Below are positions 11,429 through 22,034 of a stretch of 64,000 bases of DNA, piece by piece. The notes beneath the pieces were generated by a model. The model had not been told where the DNA came from. It did not search any database and saw only the letters and a list, made by a program, of their open reading frames with translations. Where the stretch lies: NCBI GenBank assembly GCA_964019135.1, contig OZ025256.1, positions 14,763,911 through 14,827,910 of the forward strand. Direction: 5' to 3'. Source of the DNA: Arenicola marina (taxonomy: Eukaryota; Annelida; Polychaeta; Arenicolidae). Position numbers and translations under genes: made by a program. Each line of letters opens with the position of its first letter. Position 1 is the first letter of the stretch.

Positions 11429-12884
11429 GTGCGGGGCGGGGGCGATATTATACCGGCCATGTTCCTGGCAGACGTACGTGTATTACATGTATCCCTCGTA
11501 TATATAACTATACATAGACACAAACATAGACATGTATTCACGCCGCTCGCCGTCGTATCAGACCGATGACCACCCACACAGGACCAGCTGACGGCCCCGA
11601 CACCATGTAGCCACCCGGCGGGCCTGAGGAGGCAGGTGACAACGCCGGCGCTAGGGGTGAAGTGTTCCGACAAACATTAGGAGTCGTGAGCCGCGAGCGT
11701 CCCTCCCTGTCTGTCAAGGCAGCTAGCCATACAGAGAGAGACAGAGAGGATGGGGTGGGGGGGGGGGGGGGGGCGATGTCGCGAGTTGGTCACTGAGATG
11801 TCAAATATCATTCATTTTATACAGCGAAAACCCGTCGCCGTCGCCGCCACCCAACACCGGCGCCCCCTTTCGGAGACTCCTGACTCCCGAATCCCGAATC
11901 TGACCCGCCAGCCCCCCCCCCCCCCCCGACGACCTTATCAGTATGTATGTATACAACCCCTCTCGGCCGCCCCTCAAACAGGTCATACTAAATACATACT
12001 TATAGGGTGTGAGGATGAGTTTAGTAGACACCGACGTTCACAGCTACCGGGAGTCTGGAGTGGCTCCCACCCCCCCACCCCCCCTCACCCAGCCTATCCC
12101 CTCTCCTAGCCTTTACCCCGAGTAGCCCCAATTCAACGGTGGCTGTACCAGTGAAAGTCAGCGAGGATGTATGAACTCTGGTCTGGCTAACAAGATGTTG
12201 TATTCGCGATCTTTTCCCACGCGAAATCGGGGTCGGTTCGGCCAAAACGGGGGGAAAACCTGGCTTGCTCAGCCCCAAACTGATCAAACGCATTCGAATA
12301 ACTTGTATGTCATTCTCACGGTTGGAGACGTGCAACAGACCGACGGATGAGCAAGCGACCGGCTATATTAGGAAGCGACCCGATTGTCTAAACCATAGAT
12401 AAACGCGTTTGATTAATAAATATTACCTTCATTTCGTCGAATATGTTCTTAGCCAGAATAGTTTGATGCCGTTTGTGAGAACTATTTCTCTCAGCCGATA
12501 TGTCTTACCCGATGAGTATGACGTCGTTAATCAACATTTAGTTTAATTTTTTAGTTTAAACATATTTTTATTACGCAATCGGAAAACAGGCATTGCCTAT
12601 ACAAATTCCTTTTGCTAATCAACAGTTAAGTAGTTCGGAAGAGCGCGTAGGAAGCAGCGAACGGCGGCGAATCAATGAACGGATTCTGCTATTAGACAGC
12701 GAAGACCACTGATGGCTGAAGGACAAGTCATTATGGCAGAATACTGAGATTGAACACGTATAGACCGCGGCGAAAAGGCTAAACCGCGTTGGAACGATGA
12801 CGGCAGAACGAGAAGAAAATTATTCCGTAGATGGTAGTGAGAAGGACGAGAAGAATACACGCATTGAGACCAGGATGACACAAG
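10373..12884. other. GC-rich unique DNA with microsatellites, no gene
   Basis: No coding region is supported. The stretch has a G-rich block (about 10660-10720), a (GA)n tract followed by a G run (about 11388-11429), a long G run (about 11756-11773), and a C run (about 11912-11927). Short frames occur on both strands without any recognisable domain. Confidence 0.6.
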
Positions 12885-15800
12885 GACAAAGCACAAACAT
12901 ACCATGATGGCGGAGGTGCGTGAAGGGCAAGATGGCGGAAGGACAAAGCACAAACATACCATGATGGCGGAGGTGCGTGAAGGGCAAGATGGTGGAAGGA
13001 CAAAGCACAAACATACCATGATGGCGGAGGTGCGTGAAGGGCAAGATGGCGGAAGGACAAAGCACAAACATACCATGATGGCGGAGGTGCGTGAAGGGCA
13101 AGATGGCGGAAGGACAAAGCACAAACATACCATGATGGCGAAGGTGCCTGAAGGGCAAGAAGGCGGAAAAACAAAGCACAAAGATACCATGATGGCGGAG
13201 GTGCGTGAAGGGCAAGATGGCGGAAGGACAAAGCACAAACATACCATGATGGCGGAGGTGCGTGAAGGGCAATATGGCGGAAGGATAAAAGCACAAACAT
13301 ACCATGATGGCGGAGGTGCGTGAAGGGCAAGATGGCGGAAGGACAAAGCACAAACATACCATGATGGCGAAGGTGCGTGAAGGGCAAGATGGCGGGAGGA
13401 CAAAGCACAAACATACCATGATGGCGGAGGTGCGTGAAGGGCAAGATGGCGGAAGGACAAAGCACAAACATACCATGATGGCAGATGTGCGTAAAGGGCA
13501 AGATGGCGGAAGGACAAAGTCAAACATACCATGATGGCGGAGGTGCGTGAAGGGCAAGATGGCGGAAGGACAAAGACAAACATACCATGATGGCGGAGGT
13601 GCGTGAAGGGCAAGATGGCGGAAGGACAAAGACAAACATACCATGATGGCGGAGGTGCGTGAAGGGCAAGATGGCGGAAGGACAAAGCACAAACATACCA
13701 TGATGGCGGAGGTGCGTGAAAGGCAAGATGGCGGAAGGACAAAGCACAAACATACCATGATGGCGGAGGTGCGTGAAGGCCAAGATGGTGGAAGGACAAA
13801 ACCCAAACATACCATGATGGCGGAGGTGCGTGAAGGGCAAGATGGCGGAAGGACAAAGCACAAACATACCATGATGGCGAAGGTGCGTGAAGGGCAAGAT
13901 GGCGGGAGGACAAAGCACAAACATACCATGATGGCGGAGGTGCGTGAAGGGCAAGATGGCGGAAGGACAAAGTCAAAAATACCATGATGGCGGAGGTGCG
14001 TGAAGGGCAAGATGGCGGAAGGACAAAGACAAACATACCATGATGGCGGAGGTGTGTGAAGGGCAAGATGGCGGAAGGACAAAGCACAAACATACCATGA
14101 TGGCGGAGGTGCGTGAAGGGCAAGATGGCGGAAGGACAAAGCACAAACATACCATGATGGCGGAGGTGCGTGAAGGGCAAGATGGCGGAAGGACAAAGAC
14201 AAACATACCATGATGGCGGAGGTGCGTGAAGGGCAAGATGGCGGAAGGACAAAGCACAAACATACCATGATGGCGGAGGTGCGTGAAGGGCAAGATGGCG
14301 GAAGGACAAAGCACAAACATACCATGATGGCGGAGGTGCGTGAAGGCCAAGATGGTGGAAGGACAAAACCCAAACATACCATGATGGCGGAGGTGCGTGA
14401 AGGGCAAGATGGTGGAAGGACAAAACCCAAACATACCATGATGGCGGAGGTGCGTGAAGGGCAAGATGACGGAAGGACAAAGTCAAACATACCATGATGG
14501 CGGAGGTGCGTGAAGGGCAAGATGGCGGAAGGACAAAGACAAACATACCATGATGGCGGAGGTGCGTGAAGGGCAAGATGGCGGAAGGACAAAGACAAAC
14601 ATACCATGATGGCGGAGGTGCGTGAAGGGCAAGATGGCGGAAGGACAAAGACAAACATACCATGATGGCGGAGGTGCGTGAAGGGCAAGATGGCGGAAGG
14701 ACAAAGCACAAACATACCATGATGGCGGAGGTGCGTGAAGGGCAAGATGGCGGAAGGACAAAGACAAACATACCATGATGGCGGAGGTGCGTGAAGGGCA
14801 AGATGGCGGAAGGACAAAGACAAACATACCATGATGGCGGAGGTGCGTGAAGGGCAAGATGGCGGAAGGACAAAGCACAAACCTACCATGATGGCGGAGG
14901 TGCGTGAAGGGCAAGATGGCGGAAGGACAAAGCACAAACATACCATGATGGCGGAGGTGCGTAAAGGGAAAGATGGCGGATAGAAAAAAGCACAAACATA
15001 TCATGATGGCGGAGGTGCGTAAAGGGCAAGATGGCGGAAGGACAAAGCACAAAGATACCATGATGGCGGAGGTGCGTGAAGGGAAAGATGGCGGAAGGAC
15101 AAAGCACAAACATACCATGATGGCGGATGTGCGTAAAGGGAAAGATGGCGGAAGGACAAAGCACAAACATACCATGATGGCGGAGGTGCGTGAAGGGAAA
15201 GATGGCGGATAGAAAAAAGCACAAACATATCATGATGGCGGAGGTGCGTAAAGGGCAAGATGGCGGAAGGACAAAGCACAAAGATACCATGATGGCGGAG
15301 GTGCGTGAAGGGCAAGATGGCGGAAGGACAAAGCCCAAACATACCATGATGGCGGAGGTGCGTATAGGGCAAGATGGCGGAAGGACAAAGCACAAACATA
15401 CCATGATGGCGGAGGTGCGTGAAGGGCAAGATGGCGGATAGAAAAAAGCACAAACATATCATGATGGCGGAGGTGCGTAAAGGGCAAGATGGCGGAAGGA
15501 CAAAGCACAAACATACCATGATGGCGGAGGTGCGTGAAGGGCAAGATGGCGGAAGGACAAAGACAAACATACCATGATGGCGGAGGTGCGTAAAGGGCAA
15601 GATGGCGGAAGGACAAAGCACAAACATACCATGATGGTGGAGGTGCGTAAAGGGCAAGATGGCGGATAGTCAAAGCACAAACATACCATGATGGCGGAGG
15701 TGCGTGAAGGGCAAGATGGCGGAAGGACAAAGCACGAACATACCATGATGGCGGAGGTGCGTGAAGGGCAAGATGGCGGAAGGACAAAGCACGAACATAC

Positions 15801-15903
15801 CATGATGGCGGAGGTGCGTGAAGGGCAAGATGGCGGAAGGACAAGGCACACACATACCATGATGGCGGAGGTGCGTGAAGGGCAAGATGGCGGAAGAACA
15901 AAG
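12885..15903. repeat. 57-bp tandem array with repeated ATGGCGG motifs (about 53 copies)
   Basis: The main unit is 57 bases (ending CAAAGCACAAACATACC), with frequent 55-base variants (CAAAGACAAAC). Each unit carries CATGATGGCGGAGG and CAAGATGGCGGAAG. The 55-base variants change frame, so open frames on the plus strand break into blocks of a 19-residue repeat. On the minus strand a 733-codon frame happens to stay open. These frames look incidental: there is no start context, intron or non-repeat domain at either end. A diverged subset (cgtaaagggaaag, gatagaaaaaagc) clusters at 14950-15470. Confidence 0.95.
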
Positions 15904-16046
15904 GATGACCCGTTGTACAGAAAGCGACTTTGGCCCGGCTTAAATAAAACAGGAATAACATATTTTATAACACGAAATGTTTAAGTACAAATACCGGTAG
16001 GTGGAATAAGAACTGCTACTAGACCCACGGAGGGCGACACGACTTC
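15904..16046. other. Short spacer between arrays
   Basis: This is 143 bases of unique DNA with no recognisable feature. Confidence 0.6.
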
Positions 16047-16358
16047 GGTATCTCTGTTACGCGAGTCAACAAGGCTAATTTACATATCGGTTCTGCTGTT
16101 ACGCGCGTCAACACGGCTAATTTACATATCGGTTCTGCTGTTACGCGCGTCAACACGGCTAATTTACATATCGGTTCTGCTATTACGCGCGTCAATATTG
16201 CTAATTTACATATCGGTTCTGCTGTTACGCGCGTCAACACGGCTAATTTACATATCGGTTCTGCTATTACGCGCGTCAACATTGCTAATTTACATATCGG
16301 TTCTGCTATTACGCGCGTCAACATTGCTAATTTACATATCGGTTCTGCTATTACGCGT
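16047..16358. repeat. 42-bp tandem array, about 7.4 copies
   Basis: The unit is GTTCTGCT(A/G)TTACGCGCGTC followed by AACA(CG/TT)GCTAATTTACATATCG. Two variants alternate in part (Ctgtt...cacgg and Ctatt...cattg), which suggests amplification of a dimer. The period is a multiple of three, so frames are incidentally open. Confidence 0.93.
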
Positions 16359-16385
16359 TACACCGAAATCTATCGTCATCCAAAA

Positions 16386-18243
16386 TGGCGGAAGGCTGAA
16401 AGACGAGGCCAGCGGGATATATATACCAAGCAGGAGCCTGGCCGAGAGCAGAGAGGGATCGTCCCGAGGCTGCAGGCTCCTCCAGCACAGAGAGAGGGGG
16501 AAGGGGGGGGGAGGCCAGCAGGACATATATACCAAGCAGGAGCCTGGCCGAGAGCAGAGAGGGATCGTCCAGAGGCTGCAGCCCCCCCCCAGCACAGAGA
16601 GAGGGGGGGGGGGGGGCGGGGAGGCCAGCGGGACATATATACCAAGCAGGAGCCTGGCCGAGAGCAGAGAGGGATCGTCCAGAGGCTGCAGGCCCCCCCC
16701 CAGCACAGAGAGAGGGCGAAGGGGGGAGGGAGGCCAGCAGGACATATATACCAAGCAGGAGCCTGGCCGAGAGCAGAGAGGGATCGTCCAGAGGCTGCAG
16801 GCCCTCCCCCCAGCAGAGAGATGAGAGGGGGGGGGAGGCCAGCAGGACATATATACCAAGCAGGAGCCTGGCCGAGAGCAGAGAGGGATCGTCCAGAGGC
16901 TGCAGGCTCCCCAAGCACAGAGAGAGTGGGGGGGGGGGGGGGGGAGGCCAGCGGGACATATATACCAAGCAGGAGCCTGGCCGAGAGCAGAGAGGGATCG
17001 TCCAGAGGCTGCAGGCCCCCCCCCAGCACAAAGAGAGGGGGGGGCGGGGAGGCCAGCAGGACAGATATACCAAGCAGGAGCCTGGCCGAGAGCAGAGAGG
17101 GATCGTCCAGAGGCTGCAGGCCCCCCCAGCACAAAGAGAGGGGGGGGGGGCGGGGAGGCCAGCAGGACAGATATACCAAGCAGGAGCCTGGCCGAGAGCA
17201 GAGAGGGATCGTCCAGAGGCTGCAGGCTCCCCCAGCACAGAGAGAGGGGGGAAGGGGGGAGGGAGGCCAGCAGGACATATATACCAAGCAGGAGCCTGGC
17301 CGAGAGCAGAGAGGGATCGTCCAGAGGCTGCAGGCCCCCCCCCCCCAGCACAGAGAGGGGGGGAAGGGGGGAGGGAGGCCAGCAGGACATATATACCAAG
17401 CAGGAGCCTGGCCGAGAACAGAGAGGGATCGTCCAGAGGCTGCAGGCTCCCCCAGCACAGAGAGAGGGGGGGGGGGAGGCCCACGGGACATATATACCAA
17501 GCAGGAGCCTGGCCGAGAACAGAGAGGGATCGTCCAGAGGCTGCAGGCTCCCCCAGCACAGAGAGAGGGGGGGGGGAGGGGGAGGCCCACGGGACATATA
17601 TACCAAGCAGGAGCCTGGCCGAGAACAGAGAGGGATCGTCCAGAGGCTGCAGGCCCCGCCCCCCCCCCAGCACAGAGAGAGGAGAGGTGGGGGGGGGAGG
17701 CCAGCGGGACATATATACCAAGCAGGAGCCTGGCCGAGAGCAGAGAGGGATCGTCCAGAGGCTGCAGGCTCCCCCAGCACAGAGAGAGGGGGGGGGAGGG
17801 GGAGGCCCACGGGACATATATACCAAGCAGGAGCCTAGCCGAGAGCAGAGAGGGATCGTCCCAGACGCTGCAGGCTCCCCAAGCACAGAGAGAGAGGGGG
17901 GTGGGGGGGTGGGGGTGGGCGAGGCCAGCAGGACATATATATCAAGCAGGAGCCTGGCCGAGAGCAGAGAGGGATCGTCCAGAGGCTGCAGGCTCCCCCA
18001 GCACAGAGAGGAGAGGGGGGGGGGAGGCCAGCAGGACATATATACCAGCAGGAGCCTGCCGAGAACAGAGAGGGATCGTCTAGAGGCTGCAGGCTCCCCC
18101 AGCACAGAGAGAGGAGAGGGGGGTGGGGGGGGAGGCCAGCGGGACATATATACCAAGCAGGAGCCTGGCCGAGAACAGAGAGGGATCGTCGTCCAGACGC
18201 AGCAGGCTCCCCCAGCACAGAGAGGGGACGGGGGGGGGGGGGC
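16386..18243. repeat. About 107-bp tandem array with paired variable C- and G-runs (17 copies)
   Basis: Seventeen copies contain a constant core (ACATATATACCAAGCAGGAG, then GCCGAGAGCAGAGAGGGATC) followed by CTGCAGG, a C run of 4-10, CAGCACAGAGAGAG and a G run of 7-20. The core is conserved and the homopolymers vary in length, so unit length ranges from about 99 to 114. The adjacent C and G tracts in one strand could pair as a hairpin or form a G-quadruplex/i-motif. The long Gly/Pro-rich frames are artefacts. Confidence 0.93.
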
Positions 18244-18924
18244 ATAGGCTAGGGGGTGCGAGTATCCCTTGCAGCCTGCACATCGGACGTCCATAGACCA
18301 GGATCTACGACAGGCCAGGGTGTCGCGGCTCGGGGCCCAAGGTGGGCGCGCATCAATCAGGCGAAGGGGGGCCCAACCCGGGGTCCGCTTTATGGCTAAG
18401 ACACTATAAAATCGAAAACCAATTACACTGTGGTTGACTTGACTACTGACTGTCGGTGCCGGGTAGGGGGGGGGCTGGGGTGGGGCTGGCTGGCTGCTTG
18501 GCTGGCCACAGTGCCGTCCTACCCCGCCCACCCCTCCACCCGCTGCGGAGACAAGTTGTGGCGGTCGGGGAGCCGCCGAGGGGTAACGACGGGGGAGCGG
18601 GAGCCGGGGGTACGCCGGAGATACACCACCGTGCGTGTCACTATTTTAACTCGTGGGCTGTTCCGGGGCTTTCCATCGGGGTATGGGCGGGCGACATGCG
18701 AGGGACGCTCAAGGGGGGGGGGGGGGGGGGGGGTGTGGGGGGGGGGGACGTAAGGGGGTGGGGGGACGTGGGATGTAAAAATGGCATGTTTTTTCCTTTT
18801 TTTTGGGACGGGGGGGGGAGGCTGAATAGGAAGGGTGCAGAGGAGGGGGGTCAGTTCTTAGAGCAGAGGGATACGAGAGAGAAAAGAGGAGAGGGTAATG
18901 GAGAGGGGCGGGCAACAAAGAGGA
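18244..18924. other. G-rich low-complexity DNA
   Basis: Unique sequence to about 18700 carries no supported gene. It is followed by long G runs (about 18712-18750) and purine-rich DNA leading into the next array. Confidence 0.6.
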
Positions 18925-19152
18925 TAGGGCAAGGGGGTACGAGGGTAGGGCAGGGCACGGGAAGGCGGGGTGGGGTACGAGGGTAGGGCAGGGCACGGGA
19001 AGGCCGGGTGGGGTACGGGAAGGCGGGGGTGGGGCACGGGACGGCGGGGCAGGGCACGGGAAGGCGGGGCAGGGCACGGGAAGGCGGGGTGGGGCACGGG
19101 ACGGCGGGGCAGGGCACGGAAGGCGGGGTGGGGCACGGGACGGCGGGGCAGG
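18925..19152. repeat. About 20-bp G-rich array running into the assembly gap
   Basis: Units resemble GGCACGGGAAGGCGGGGCAG, with GTACGAGGGTAGGG and GGTGGGG variants. The array is still in progress where the N run begins, so the gap is probably a collapsed or unread continuation of it. Four G runs per unit make stable G-quadruplexes likely. Confidence 0.85.
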
Positions 19153-19352
19153 NNNNNNNNNNNNNNNNNNNNNNNNNNNNNNNNNNNNNNNNNNNNNNNN
19201 NNNNNNNNNNNNNNNNNNNNNNNNNNNNNNNNNNNNNNNNNNNNNNNNNNNNNNNNNNNNNNNNNNNNNNNNNNNNNNNNNNNNNNNNNNNNNNNNNNNN
19301 NNNNNNNNNNNNNNNNNNNNNNNNNNNNNNNNNNNNNNNNNNNNNNNNNNNN
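19153..19352. other. Assembly gap of 200 N
   Basis: Exactly 200 unknown bases separate the G-rich array from unique sequence. The round number suggests a placeholder and not a measured size. Confidence 0.97.
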
Positions 19353-21345
19353 GACGGCGTTTTGAGCGATCAGGCCTGGTCGGGATAGACGGGGCATGCT
19401 ATGGCTGCCCGGAGTTTATATTAAGGAGGGGAGGCGGGGCAGAGAGGGGACCTTGGTAATGGTACAAAGGTACAAAGTGGTGCGTGGTAGTTAGCAAGAG
19501 GGGTGTGGGGGGGGGGGCGGTGTCAAGGGGAAGAAGAGGTACACAAGCTAGCGGTGAAGATGGGAGGTGTAGGGGGTGTAGAGGTACAAACTGGCTGAGA
19601 AGAATAGACTGAACGGCGGGGGGGGGGGCAGTTATAGATGAGCATGGTGTACAAACTGGTTGAGAAGGATAGAGGTTACCGCGACGTATACAATGTGCGG
19701 GTAGATGGCGCAAGAAAAGCGCAGACCACGAGCCAGACGTACCGTAAGACAACTAATGAGAATAAACCTAAGATAAAATAAAGATCCCATGTCCTACATC
19801 GCAAAGAGTTACCCCGGGGACATGGCTCCACCCTCCCTTCCTCCTCCCATTGACGCGATGTGACCAAACGTGGTTACAGCGTCCTGAATATAACCAACCA
19901 CCCACAAACGAGAACAAAAGCAACGGCCCAGAACGTAAACGAGATGGAGCGCCACGGCACAGACACATGAGAAGAAAGCGTCTGGTATATAACTTAAACG
20001 ACGACAGTCAATGAGAGTCAATGGAACAGATCATAAGAAAGTCAATGACGCAGAGGCCAAGAGAAGAAAAGGTAATGGCACAAAGACAAAACGGAGGGAG
20101 ATGGTACAGACCATAATCATGGTAGACCTAGAAGGGAATCCCCAAAAGCCTATAACACAAACTATCCTATAAGTTAGTGCCAACCATCATTGAACACCTG
20201 ATGTATAACAGTATGACCAGCGTAACGATGGAGGCAGGCCGACGCACACAACATGACCCACACGCTGCCCTGTGTATGATACCACGGGGAGAGACACGTG
20301 ATGGGGCGTATGGCCAGGGTGCACGGTGGGGCCAGGCCCTCAGCACGCAACAACTACAGCATTTCACAGTTCTTTCGCGTTAACGTGCTTTTACCCCACC
20401 TGAGGTAATATAATACCTGCTCCAGGGTCCTGGCAAACAATATCTCTCATCTCCTTGAGAGATAGACATCTGACCCCCCCCCCCTCCCTCCCGCTAAGGC
20501 CCTGCCCCCCCCCCCCCCCCGCCCCAACTCACCACCCCACGCCTGCCCCTTGACAGACTCAACACGAGTCATCAGGGGAAGGAGATGAGATGCCCCATCC
20601 CCTCACCATGTGCAGGGCGCTTTCCCCCGTCCAGGATCCCTTTCATGCTCTTGAGTCTAGGGGAGTTTTTAGTAGGTCGTTCCTTCTGATCAGTAGCGAC
20701 GGGAAAGAATTTAACAAAAATATTAACAAAAATGACACCAAAAATAAACAAAAAATCGTATTTTCCCGGCGGGGAAAGAATGTGCGTGTTTGCTTGGCAG
20801 AATGCAAGCGCCTGATACCCACGGGTATCATGGGACCGGGGGCTCCGTAGTCTCGCGTGACTCTCCTCCACCCTCCCTCTACGCCGTCTCTATCCTCTGT
20901 CTCCCCTTCTAGGCGAACTTCACAGCCCAGGGCCTCTCCTCTCCTGCCGTCCCCTGCCCTCCCCTCCCCTCTCCTGAGTGAGTGACATCAGTCTCACTCG
21001 GGACCCTCGTCAAATCCTGACCCCTCAATGCCGTCCACCATCCCATGCCAGGGTCACCCCATCCCCCCCGCCCCCCACCCGCCGCCCCACGAGCTCACGC
21101 CCCCCGTCTCTCGCCAACCCCCAAACCAAAATCCTTACAGCCCCATTGCCCTGATGGACGGACGGACCCTCCGTCTCCGGGTAACCCCCCCCATCCGCTG
21201 ACACCCCACCCCAACCCTCCCTGGTACCCAGTCGTTAGAATCGATCGCCCCGCTAGGTGGCGCCTGAGTGATCACGAAATCATATCACACAAGAGTTTCG
21301 AATCTTTCAATGAAATCCGAATTTGTCACAGCCACACGCGGCCAG
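19353..21345. other. Intervening DNA with one SINE fragment, no gene
   Basis: G runs occur at about 19500-19520 and 19617-19629, and C runs at 20470-20520. A SINE fragment occupies about 19775-19906. From 20880 to 21240 the DNA is pyrimidine-rich. No coding region is supported. Confidence 0.6.
19775..19906 (+). mobile_element. 5'-truncated copy of the tRNA-derived SINE family
   Basis: The sequence aagatcccatgtc... to ...aaccaaccaccc matches the reverse complement of 37680-37800 closely, including the tail of AACC repeats. The tRNA-like head (A and B boxes) is missing, as expected from 5' truncation during reverse transcription. It lies in the opposite orientation to the copy at 37666. Confidence 0.8.
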
Positions 21346-22034
21346 AGTGCATGTGGCTGCCTGTGGCTGCCTGTGGCTGCTGCCTGTCTGTCTGCCTGTC
21401 TGTGGCTCCGCCCGGCTGTCTGTGGCTCCGCCCGGCTACCTGTGGCTGCCTGTGGCTGCCTGTGGCTGCCTGTGGCTGCCTGTGGCTCCGCCCGGCTGCC
21501 TGTGGCTCCGCCCGGCTGCCTGTGGCTCCGCCCGACTGCCTGTGGCTGCCTGTGGCTCCGCCCGGCTGCCTGTGGCTCCGCCCGGCTGCCTGTGGCTGCC
21601 TGTGGCTGCCTGTGGCTGCCTGTGGCTCCGCCCGGCTGTCTGTGGCTCCGCCCGGCTGCCTGTGGCAGCCTGTGGCTGCCTGTGGCTCCGCCCGACTGCC
21701 TGTGGCTCCGCCCGGCTGCCTGTGGCTGCCTGTGGCTCCGCCCGGCTGCCTGTGGCTGCCTGTGGCTCCGCCCGGCTGCCTGTGGCTCCGCGCGACTGCC
21801 TGTGGCTCCGCCCGGCTGCCTGTGGCTCCGCCCGGCTGCCTGTGGCTCCGCCCGGCTGCCTGTGGCTGCCTTTGGCTGCCTTTGGCTGCCTTTGGCTGCG
21901 TGTGGCTGCTGCCTGTGGCTCCGCCCGGCTGTCTGTGGCTGCCTGTGGCTGCCTGACGCTGCCTGTGGCTGCCTGTGGCTGCCTGTGGCTGCCTGTGGCT
22001 GCCTGTGGCTGCCTGACGCTGCCTGTGGCTGGTG
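21346..22034. repeat. 12/18-bp composite tandem array
   Basis: Two short modules alternate irregularly: a 12-base unit (GGCTGCCTGTGG type) and an 18-20-base unit that adds CTCCGCCCGGC. Variants at the right end (TTTGGCTGC, CTGACGCTGC) show decay. Every second or third module brings a CCGCCC GC-box-like core. All unit lengths being multiples of six keeps Ala/Cys/Leu-rich frames open; they are not genes. Confidence 0.93.

Noticed and set aside
12672..15961. Repeat protein of 19-residue units on either strand (plus MMAEVREGQDGG type; minus 733 codons)
   Set aside because: The 57-bp unit is a multiple of three. The mixed 55-bp variants break the plus-strand frame repeatedly, which argues against selection for coding.
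16351..18531. 726-codon Pro/Leu-rich minus-strand frame and complementary Gly/Arg-rich frames
   Set aside because: They arise from the ~107-bp array, and variable homopolymer lengths would shift any real frame between alleles.
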